A stretch of DNA of 44,987 nucleotides from Marinobacterium ramblicola (GTDB taxonomy: Bacteria > Pseudomonadota > Gammaproteobacteria > Pseudomonadales > Balneatricaceae), in the NCBI RefSeq assembly GCF_019084545.1, contig NZ_JAHREP010000018.1:62369-107355 (forward strand). Direction: 5' to 3'. The position numbers and the translations under genes are program-made. The notes under the pieces were generated by a model. The model made no database searches. It was not told the DNA's origin and worked only from the letters and a program-made list of their open reading frames with translations. The first letter of the stretch is position 1. Each line of letters starts with the position of its first letter. This document shows, piece by piece, positions 38,440 through 44,987 of the stretch.

Positions 38440-38508
38440 AACTCATGAAACGCCTTAAGTTTCAGTCAGTTATGAACACGCCTAGTGACTTGAGCAATTC
38501 CAAGGAGG

Positions 38509-38679
38509 TCATGGCTTTTCCCGCTGAGGTTTCAGATCAGCTGGAGAGCTCGGTTCATCAAAATCTGAATCTTTACTCTGCCTCCGGCGCCTGAGTTCCT
38601 CTTTCATCCATTGGCCTGCCTGCTTCATCTCATTCCTGAGGTCTTCTATTTCTTGCTCTGTTAGACGCTGGTAGCTCAC
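38509..38679 (-). CDS. Small 56-aa charged protein, unknown function
   Basis: An ORF starting with GTG, preceded by AGAGG about 11 bases upstream. The N-terminal two thirds is probably a single amphipathic helix rich in Glu, Arg and Gln (QRLTEQEIEDLRNEMKQAGQ), then RRRRQ and an acidic, proline-containing tail (DFDEPSSPADLKPQREKP). It diverges from the membrane-protein gene at 38786 and lies just inside the transposon left end. I recognise no family. It could be a partner or regulator of the neighbouring cargo gene; the coding call rests on composition and the Shine-Dalgarno sequence only. Confidence 0.45.
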   Translation of the reverse strand: MSYQRLTEQEIEDLRNEMKQAGQWMKEELRRRRQSKDSDFDEPSSPADLKPQREKP

Positions 38680-38785
38680 CTTCAAGCCTCTTTTGTTAAG
38701 TCGAGTACGCGGGATTCCGCAAATTGCCTCTCCCGGATAAGCTAGCAGCCCTTAGAATCTAATCTCCATACAAGGATTAACCGCC

Positions 38786-39691
38786 ATGGAAGTCGAAACC
38801 TTAAAGCTACTAGCCGATATATCACCCTGGCTATCATTTGTCCTTTTGACTCTATCCACCGTGATCTGGTTTCGCCTCAGAACCGGAACATCTTACGGGT
38901 TGCTAAACAGGCTCTATGCCATAATGATCGGCGGCAGGGAGTTCCATGATCATTCTGTCACAGATTTCTGGAATGAACGGAAAGACGTTGAGCGTTTCAA
39001 TGCGCTGTTCAATACCAGAGCCAAGTCACTCAAAGAAGTGAACCTATTTATAAAGTGGGTTGAAAGAAATAACTTAGACCTCCGGAAGCTTGCTAGGTTG
39101 AATGCCCTCTTTGATATGGAAAAAAGGGAGGTCAAGAAAGGCTGGTACCGCCTAGCCACCACTTTCTTCTTAGCCGTCGCGTTTGTACTGAGTGTATTTT
39201 CTCTCTATCTAGTAGGGCTAGCGCTGAAAGATGCCGCCTTGGTCAAATTCAATGACGAAACACAGTGGATGTGGTTGAACCATGATGCTGCATACAGTGC
39301 AACGTTCAACCCAACCCGTAACCAAGGTCAAGACTGGCGACTGACAGCAGATACCTGTTCCCAAACACCATTGGACACAGATTCACTTGCTGAGCAGGCC
39401 AAGCTGAAGCCTGCAAATATCTTGAATATCTGCAAATCCTTCACAAACCCAAAAGACATCCAACATGTTGATGAAATAATCAACAGCCAGAAGTCATTCA
39501 TGTGGCTTGCATTGGGCTTGCTTTTGATCGGTCTCTACGCCTTTAACTCCGCTCTACGAACGAGCTCTGCGCACCACGCCAAGACTTACTTAAAGAAGAA
39601 ACTCGGAGACAAAGCATCACGGGATCAAGCTGTGGACTCAGAAGATACTGACAACGAGTTTTCTCAACTACAGGAGGATCTCGCTAGCTAG
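38786..39691 (+). CDS. Cargo membrane protein, three predicted helices (possibly DUF6216)
   Basis: A 301-aa protein of unknown function. Predicted membrane helices are at about residues 13-30, 122-147 and 238-256. Between the first two is a charged cytoplasmic-looking segment with REFHDHSVTDFWNERKDVERFN (21-residue region about 51-72). Between the last two is a loop with two cysteines (Cys191, Cys216), possibly a periplasmic disulfide. The tail is acidic. The REFHD...FWNERKDVERF part recalls DUF6216 proteins, a tentative match from memory. AAGGA precedes the ATG. It is the only sizeable cargo gene and converges on tniQ2 with a 24-bp overlap. Accessory roles such as defence are possible, but nothing in the sequence proves one. 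Confidence 0.75.
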   Translation: MEVETLKLLADISPWLSFVLLTLSTVIWFRLRTGTSYGLLNRLYAIMIGGREFHDHSVTDFWNERKDVERFNALFNTRAKSLKEVNLFIKWVERNNLDLRKLARLNALFDMEKREVKKGWYRLATTFFLAVAFVLSVFSLYLVGLALKDAALVKFNDETQWMWLNHDAAYSATFNPTRNQGQDWRLTADTCSQTPLDTDSLAEQAKLKPANILNICKSFTNPKDIQHVDEIINSQKSFMWLALGLLLIGLYAFNSALRTSSAHHAKTYLKKKLGDKASRDQAVDSEDTDNEFSQLQEDLAS

Positions 39692-41497
39692 GTACACCTT
39701 CTGCCGCAGCTGCTGATTCCAATCAGCATCAACCGGCGAAATCCCCCGAGAAGCCAGGTCGCTCATTACACTGGCTGAGCTCCTACCGGCTTCTCGGGCC
39801 AGATCACGCAGCAAGACATACTCCGAGCGGAACTTGTCTATCGCATGCTGGCTGACGAGGCGCCCAAGCTGGGTATCGTTATGGTCCGTCTCAAGGAGAC
39901 CAGCATTGACGAGTTGGTAAGCAAACTCCTGGTGAATCCCCAGATGCTTCGCGGCTTCGGTTATCGAAAAGAGCTCAGAATCGGAAGATCGCTCCCGATA
40001 CCAATCCTCGAACTGGTGACTATCGAAAACCAGCTCCCGGATTGTTGGTTTTGGGCTCGACGCATATGCACCCAACGAGCCCTGTTTGATCGCCTCGATG
40101 ATGATCACTAACGGCTCTTTTACCCCTGCTCGAAACCGTCTCAGAACTTGGCTCAGGGTCATAGCCTCGGGAGGTGCTGAGCTGCTGTGAACAAGCGACG
40201 TCAGAAACCTGGACAGCTCATCCTTTGAGAATGCCCACACGCACCTGGATGCCGATCCCGGAGCCCTCTGGTGTCTGAAATATCCACTCTGGCGTAGCTG
40301 CCCAAACTGCTTCTTGGTAACACCGAGATAGTCGGCCGCATCTTTAGCTGTCAGCGAGTCCGCCAACCTCTCCTTAAGCCTCAACACGTCAGGCTTCCAC
40401 ACCAGTACCGATTCTCGCTTTGGCCCCTGTACCGACATACTGCGTACGTCATCGCCCGCGATAGCAGTCCTTATGTGAGATTTGGGAACTGCGAACTTCC
40501 GGCAAGCAGCTTGCAACGCTAACCATGGGTGGGACTGGATGGTTCGGTCCTTGAAAAGTGAGTTCCGGCGGCTCAACGCCTCTGGCCAGTGTTGATTGAG
40601 GTACTGTTCCAGCAGGTGCTTGTAGGGGTCGAAGCAGCCATCCTCAAAAACCCTGTAGAACGCTTTATAGAATCGATTCAGCCGCCGCTCTCCCTGCTCA
40701 GAGGCGCCCACCGAAAAAGACGTACCGAGGAACCTGGTAAAGCCCTCGGCCCCACCAAACACTGCATCTGCTACGAGGGTCATTACGCTGGCTGTCGTAT
40801 CCATCTGAAGCACCCGCGTATCGATGCCGGTTTTACCTATGCCATCGCGACCGACAAAACGAGCAAACAACAGAATGAGCTCTGATCGAATTTGGAGATC
40901 CAGGTTGTGCCCTGCGGCTATCAACGACCCCGACACAAAGCCTCGCTCCAACCATTCTTGCTGCCGCCTTACCGTATCAGGTGCCAGGCACAGGGCTGAT
41001 TCAGATAGATCGGCACCACAATTACACAACCTGGTGCTGCGAGCCTTGAACGGAATCGGGCTGTCACAGGCCGGACAGGTATCTCTAAGCCAGCCTCCAT
41101 GTTCAGCACACACCACTGACGCTTTCAGATGCCACGCAGCCTTCCAGCGTTGCGTTTCCCTGATACAGGCCGGGCAATAACGTAAGCGACCCAGGCGGCT
41201 GCTCTGATCGAGCAAACAGACCGCTGTCGAGATCGATGCTGTTTCCGTACGCCAACCGGTCCAATCGGCCCCTGCGAGCAGGTCCTGGTACAAATGCATC
41301 TCAGATAGTCGCGGTAGTTGCCCCACTGCGCACATCCAGCAGGTAGAGCCATAGCTATTCAGCTCCGCCAAGCGAACCAAATAGCCTATCGGTGACTCGT
41401 CTGGGCAGCTGGCAGGATGGATCGGAGGGTATATCAGCGCACAGTCGTGACTTCTGACGGGCGCCCGCATACCCTCCTGGCCCTTACTTCGGGTCAT
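39668..41497 (-). CDS. TniQ/TnsD-family target-site selection protein, long form
   Basis: 609 aa. The N-terminal TniQ domain (HPASCPDESPIGYLVRLAELN, about residues 27-47) has a zinc-binding set: Cys108, Cys111, Cys130, His133, Cys141, Cys144, Cys158 and Cys160. The C-terminal half has helix-turn-helix-like segments at about 381-410 (SLTAKDAADYLGVTKKQF), 510-537 (FSITEAAKHLGIHQEF) and 561-585 (LLRDLAREAGRSSASV), and possibly 325-345. This layout fits a TnsD-like protein that recognises a fixed attachment site and recruits the TniB ATPase. It overlaps tniQ1 by 14 bp; an in-frame ATG at 41470 directly after AGGAGG is an alternative start. Confidence 0.88.
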   Translation of the reverse strand: MTRSKGQEGMRAPVRSHDCALIYPPIHPASCPDESPIGYLVRLAELNSYGSTCWMCAVGQLPRLSEMHLYQDLLAGADWTGWRTETASISTAVCLLDQSSRLGRLRYCPACIRETQRWKAAWHLKASVVCAEHGGWLRDTCPACDSPIPFKARSTRLCNCGADLSESALCLAPDTVRRQQEWLERGFVSGSLIAAGHNLDLQIRSELILLFARFVGRDGIGKTGIDTRVLQMDTTASVMTLVADAVFGGAEGFTRFLGTSFSVGASEQGERRLNRFYKAFYRVFEDGCFDPYKHLLEQYLNQHWPEALSRRNSLFKDRTIQSHPWLALQAACRKFAVPKSHIRTAIAGDDVRSMSVQGPKRESVLVWKPDVLRLKERLADSLTAKDAADYLGVTKKQFGQLRQSGYFRHQRAPGSASRCVWAFSKDELSRFLTSLVHSSSAPPEAMTLSQVLRRFRAGVKEPLVIIIEAIKQGSLGAYASSPKPTIRELVFDSHQFEDWYRERSSDSELFSITEAAKHLGIHQEFAYQLVNAGLLETDHNDTQLGRLVSQHAIDKFRSEYVLLRDLAREAGRSSASVMSDLASRGISPVDADWNQQLRQKVYLASEILL

Positions 41498-42413
41498 GCG
41501 GCAGCACCTGCCACTCGGCGTACTCCCATAGGTCGGCGATATCAGATGACTGGCCTTGTTCCTGGTCTAAGGCTTTTCTCAGGTGCACCCAGTAGCTGAG
41601 AGCCTGGTGCTTCAGGGTGTCGAAGCACGGTTGTGGAAAGTCGATATTCAGCCGCAGAACAAATTTCAGGACCAGCGACGTGTAAAACTCGGGACTATCT
41701 CGTTGAGACAAACGGAACAGAAAGGTATCCAACCCCTCAGGCTGAAACAGCAGTTCAGCAGCATTCACCAAGTGAATCCGCGCCGTGCCGCACTGCTTAA
41801 GCTCGCGATTGAAGTTATGCACGGTGAGCTTCGGGTAGTCCAACCAGTTACACAACAAGCTAATCAGCGCTGCCCGAGCCGAGTCCTCCAGACCGTGTTC
41901 TCTGGGGAGTATGGAATACCCTTCCGGCACACTCCCTTCATCCAGGAACATCTGCATCTGCTCAACGGGACTATCGATAATCTCCACAGGCGCGTCTGCT
42001 AACCGCGCACCACAGGCACAGTGCGATAGATTCGTTGATGCCAACGGGAGCCGAGAATGGCAGCTTGGGCACCGATCAACCAGCCAGATTTGATGCTTGG
42101 TGCAGGCACAGGACACCCAGCTTTGCCAGGCGCTACGCCAATAGCCTCTCTCCGCGATACAGAGCGGACAATATCTGAGGTGCAGGGTATTCGCACCCAC
42201 TGCACTGGCTGTTGGCTGATTGCCCGCCCACTCAGCGGCTGATAGCACAGCAATGGAAAGCGCAGGAGTTTGAAGCGAGCTTCGAGACGAAAGATTCCGA
42301 AATAACCAGGCTGGGCTTTCGTACTGATTCAGTTCCGCCAGACGCTTCAAATAGCCATAAGGCAGTTCGTCCGGGAAGCGATCTGGATGCAGCGGTGGTT
42401 TGATCAACTCCAT
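41484..42413 (-). CDS. TniQ-family protein, short form
   Basis: 309 aa. It has the same N-terminal pattern as the long form (HPDRFPDELPYGYLKRLAELN) and the same zinc set: Cys82, Cys85, Cys104, His107, Cys115, Cys118, Cys132 and Cys134. It lacks the long C-terminal helix-turn-helix array. Short TniQ proteins connect a targeting factor to the TniB/TnsC ATPase, and in CRISPR-associated transposons they bind Cascade or Cas12k; no Cas gene is visible here. GGAGGAG precedes the ATG. The start overlaps the tniB stop. Confidence 0.88.
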   Translation of the reverse strand: MELIKPPLHPDRFPDELPYGYLKRLAELNQYESPAWLFRNLSSRSSLQTPALSIAVLSAAEWAGNQPTASAVGANTLHLRYCPLCIAERGYWRSAWQSWVSCACTKHQIWLVDRCPSCHSRLPLASTNLSHCACGARLADAPVEIIDSPVEQMQMFLDEGSVPEGYSILPREHGLEDSARAALISLLCNWLDYPKLTVHNFNRELKQCGTARIHLVNAAELLFQPEGLDTFLFRLSQRDSPEFYTSLVLKFVLRLNIDFPQPCFDTLKHQALSYWVHLRKALDQEQGQSSDIADLWEYAEWQVLPHDPK

Positions 42414-43384
42414 GACTCTCCTCCTGACTTGGAAGCCCGCACAGCAGAAGCAGGCTCAAACAGATTGAATGGCATTCCGGGGCTATCGAGCCGTTTCCAG
42501 CGGAACCCCTCATTGAAGGGGTTCAGAGCGTCCTTGCCTTCGTGCCATACCCAATCGACAAATGCCCTTCCAAGTACGGAGCGATCGATGGCCGGCACCG
42601 AGTGCTGAGTAGCCCAGGCGTAGCTCCCCGTCATCAATCGAACGACATAATCGATAATCCCGTTAGTGGCGAAATGAAAACGCCTCAACAGGTCGCCATC
42701 CAGCTGCAACGGCCTTTTTAAACCTAGCTTATGATCGAAGTGAGTAATCACACCGGCGAAAATCGACTGTTCATGCGGCGATTCGATGGAGAACGGATTC
42801 AACTCCAGGCGCCTCCCGTAGCGCCGCCTCAGTTGCTCGTTCACCTGGAGGATCTGTTCACAGCGCGGCAGGCCCATCAGCACCGTCGAAACCTTCGATT
42901 GGTCGATCAGTGTCTTCAGCCAATCAGAAACCTCCAAAGGCGCTCTGCGGCGGCCGCGGTCGATGAAGTGCTGGAGTTCATCCACGATGATCAGGCGCAC
43001 CTGCTTCTCTTTGATCAGGTTGAGAATCCGGTTGGTCTTGTCGATGGCGGAACCCCGCATAAAACAGGGCTCCCCGAGCTGAACCAGCATCGCCTCAGCC
43101 ATATTGCGGATGGTTGGCTGTGAAGGAGTATCTACGCATAGCACGGGCAGTAGCTCACGGTCTGACAGGGGTTCCGGTGGATATTCATCGAATATCAGAG
43201 ACTTCAACGTCGATTTACCGGTACCGGACTGACCAACGCACAACAGGTGCTGAGGAAGGCCGACCTGGGCACTCATCTGGTAGGCATCCCGAATAGCATC
43301 GAAAGCCACCTGGCATTGAGGGTGGAAGATCACGACTTTGCGGAGCTCAGCGATTTTTTGATGGATACTTAGGCTGTCAGTCAT
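42404..43384 (-). CDS. tniB: TniB/TnsC-like AAA+ ATPase, transposition regulator
   Basis: 326 aa. Walker A GQSGTGKST (51-59) and Walker B LIIVDELQHF (131-140, catalytic Asp135-Glu136) define the AAA+ core, and RRRYGRRLELNPF gives the sensor region. TniB/TnsC proteins form ATP-dependent filaments on target DNA and transmit the TniQ/TnsD signal to the transposase. The gene overlaps tniA by 8 bp and tniQ1 by 10 bp, so the operon is translationally coupled. Confidence 0.92.
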   Translation of the reverse strand: MTDSLSIHQKIAELRKVVIFHPQCQVAFDAIRDAYQMSAQVGLPQHLLCVGQSGTGKSTLKSLIFDEYPPEPLSDRELLPVLCVDTPSQPTIRNMAEAMLVQLGEPCFMRGSAIDKTNRILNLIKEKQVRLIIVDELQHFIDRGRRRAPLEVSDWLKTLIDQSKVSTVLMGLPRCEQILQVNEQLRRRYGRRLELNPFSIESPHEQSIFAGVITHFDHKLGLKRPLQLDGDLLRRFHFATNGIIDYVVRLMTGSYAWATQHSVPAIDRSVLGRAFVDWVWHEGKDALNPFNEGFRWKRLDSPGMPFNLFEPASAVRASKSGGESWS

Positions 43385-44910
43385 CGCCTTGCCCCCTCGT
43401 CACCACCTTGAAGTTCAGGGGCTCAAATAGCGACTCAGCGGTCGTGTCAGGCTCCTTGGGTCGTTCCAGCGCCGGGTTTGAGCTCCAGGAAGGAGGAACA
43501 GGCATAGCGTCCCTGGCGGCTTTCTTGCGTTCGCGGATCAGCTTGTTACGGCTCAGATCCTCGATCTTCTGCTGGAACCTGGCCTTGCTCTCCAGCAGCT
43601 CCTCCTCGTCCTGTTCGTCCAATCCTCGCTGCTTGGTGTCCTTTAGGATCTGGTCGTGTTGACGTAGCGTCAGGCCTTGCGCGTAGTCAGGATTGGTACA
43701 GGGCACATGAATGTAATCACCCTGCAGCTCGTCGTAGACCCATACCGCACCCATATCCTTCGGGTCGTAACGCACCGACACGTCATAGCGAGCGGTCGAG
43801 CGTATGCGCAAAAGCCCAAGCTCCGCCGAGTTATAGAACAGGTGATGAACCTGCACGCCCTGGTGGGAAAGTCGGCGGGTCGTTTCCTTCGTGAGGATCA
43901 AACTCAGCTGCATCAGGCTCTCAGGCAGCAGTGGCTCCACCATACCGAGTCCATCCTTCCACATCGCTGTTGGCATTCGATGCGTGGTTCTATGCACTTC
44001 CTGATGGTAGATATCGATAACCCACTCATGGATAAGCGATTTCAGATCAGCCAGGGTGATCCGCGCCATGTCGGCGGAGTTGTAGTCACCACGATGCGCG
44101 ATGTTGGAGAATGTAGTGCCGGGAATACGGTGGCAGACCGCACGGTTTAACGTGCCCAGAAAGCGTTCCACGGCCCCTTTGTAGTGGGGTTGCTGTTTGG
44201 GGCAGAACTGAAGCTCAATATTGAGCTCCGCGCAGACGCGCCGCAGCTGATGGGAATGAAACTCCAGGCCGTTATCGCAGATCAGCGTGTGGGGAATCCC
44301 GTACGCTGGCCATTCATGGTGAATATCCGGGTACTGCTCTTTGACGTAGGCTTTGGACAGAATCGCGTGACGTAAGGCCCTCATCACCGAAAGTTCAGAG
44401 GGTGGCTCAAACCCGATGGAAAAGCCCAACACCATACGCGAATGGCGGCACAACAGGAGGGTCAACGTGGGCCGCCCATCCGCGAGGCCTGTCCGCTCGT
44501 TAACAACGATCACATCCAGAGGGGTATGATCGACTTCAACCCGCTCTAGGATGTGGTGTGTCACTGCACCGGCGCCGGTTGCCCGAAAATGCTTCTCGGC
44601 AACACGCTTTCCCTCCCTGGCGGCCATGGCATCGTATTTATCGATCTGATCTACGATTCGGTAGAACTGGGCGCGGCTCGGAATCTTTAAGGGCTTGAGC
44701 CGCTCAGCATTAAGCTCGTTGATACGGTGGCGAAAGGCGTCATAGACAGCCTGTATCGGTAGCTTTTCCCTGGAGAACCATAAGCGCTCAACGATTGCAT
44801 GTAGTTCATCCATCAGGTCTTTGGAGAATTTTCTTTGAGGAGAAGGCTTTTGGTATTGGGGGACCAAACACATCAGGTCTTGGCCGGATTCTAGCCACCG
44901 CCTCCACCAA
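43377..44910 (-). pseudogene. tniA: tniA/TnsB-like DDE transposase, 5' end lost by insertion
   Basis: From the first Met at 44873 the frame encodes 498 aa with the RNase H-fold catalytic triad Asp115 (VEVDHTP), Asp200 (LICDNGLEF) and Glu236 (KGAVERFLG), plus the Mu-type C-terminal beta-barrel. Homology continues upstream of that Met in the same frame (WWRRWLESGQDL, codons down from 44909) and stops at 44910, where a foreign terminus starts. Compared with Tn5053 TniA, roughly 75 N-terminal residues with the DNA-binding helix-turn-helix are missing. The remaining frame could be expressed from an internal start but should not bind transposon ends normally. Confidence 0.82.
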
Positions 44911-44987
44911 TGTCAGTGCCGGTTGCTAAAGTCCCCAAAATCGCAACTTGAGATGTCCCCTCCACCGAGGCATCAATAAACCGACTT
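44911..44987. mobile_element. Terminus of an IS21-family-like insertion sequence within tniA (partial)
   Basis: Begins TGTCAGTGCCGG exactly where the tniA frame ends. Two related direct repeats follow, TTGCTAAAGTCCCC (44923-44936) and AACTTGAGATGTCCCC (44945-44960). A TGT terminus with several internal repeats ending in CCC is typical of IS21-family ends. The rest lies beyond the window, so the family is inferred from the end only. Confidence 0.6.

Larger units (their letters stand above)
38050..38508. other. Gene-free 459-bp stretch: chromosome-transposon boundary
   Basis: Contains, from left to right, parS copy 4 (38138), a strong minus-strand terminator (38240-38271), a second hairpin (38284-38304; GAGCAGCCC/GGGCCGCTC), the probable transposon left end (38328-38439) and a perfect 14-bp palindrome TTCGTGCGCACGAA (38386-38399). 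I see no credible gene here. Confidence 0.7.
38328..44987. mobile_element. Tn7/Tn5053-like transposon (partial; right end outside the window)
   Basis: Gene content is tniA (TnsB-like DDE transposase, disrupted), tniB (TnsC-like ATPase), two tniQ/TnsD genes, and cargo of one membrane-protein gene plus a small ORF. A probable left end with TGT and repeated ATCTCA motifs starts at 38328. No tnsA, resolvase or Cas gene is seen. Lack of TnsA implies replicative (cointegrate) transposition in this family, normally needing a resolution step; no resolvase is visible in the window. It is inserted in an otherwise conserved near-origin region. The right terminus is not in view. Confidence 0.75.

Noticed and set aside
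38401-44960. Shared TGAGAT/ATCTCA motif between the transposon left end and the sequence at 44945-44960, first read as the two ends of one element
   Set aside because: The sequence at 44911 interrupts the tniA frame and has TGT plus CCC-ending repeats of IS21 style, so it is better explained as another element's end. The shared six bases are not enough.
38328-44987. CRISPR-associated transposon
   Set aside because: Looked for repeat-spacer arrays and for Cas12k or Cascade genes near the TniQ genes; none is present in the visible part of the element.

Overview
The window is a GC-rich stretch of a gammaproteobacterial chromosome, close to the replication origin. The evidence is the gene block aroE-hemF-tsaC-dprA-LysM / def-fmt-rsmB-trkA-trkH / lipid A-type acyltransferase / glyQ-glyS, which sits near dnaA in Pseudomonas and relatives, together with four parS-type ParB sites (27953, 31566, 31633, 38138). 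I do not assign a genus.

Layout. 1-4791: a partial tRNA-Leu(CAG) with its promoter, then a zinc module in which znuA diverges from zur-znuC-znuB over a palindromic Zur site, followed by a MATE exporter. 4792-8845: YheV-like zinc ribbon, secreted alpha/beta hydrolase and oligopeptidase A (prlC) on the minus strand, and a divergent gamma-class carbonic anhydrase. 8846-14042: a Fur-box-preceded four-gene operon (imelysin, di-heme oxidoreductase, second imelysin, DUF1513 protein), probably an envelope iron-handling system. 14043-21268: a REP-like hairpin element, a Lon-family protease, then the minus-strand series LysM protein-dprA-tsaC-hemF-aroE. 21433-27225: def-fmt-rsmB-trkA-trkH. 27245-31381: acyltransferase (minus) and glyQS (plus).

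31382-38327: an intergenic stretch with a terminator, a dispersed repeat and two parS sites, then a minus-strand acidic amino acid / C4-dicarboxylate module: sensor kinase with a periplasmic solute-binding domain, sigma54-type response regulator, aspartate ammonia-lyase and a dicarboxylate/amino acid:cation symporter. A consensus -24/-12 promoter stands upstream of aspA, with two matching 18-bp palindromes (CTATAA-N6-TTATAG) further upstream as likely activator sites.

38328-44987: accessory DNA. This is a Tn7/Tn5053-like transposon with overlapping genes tniA-tniB-tniQ1-tniQ2, two different TniQ/TnsD proteins, no tnsA and no CRISPR-Cas genes in view. Its probable left end begins TGTCGGATCTCAC at 38328, just past a strong minus-strand terminator. 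Cargo is a three-helix membrane protein gene and a divergent 56-codon ORF. tniA is broken at 44910, where a sequence resembling an IS21-family end (TGTCAGTGCC...) begins and runs off the window, so the element probably cannot move by itself.
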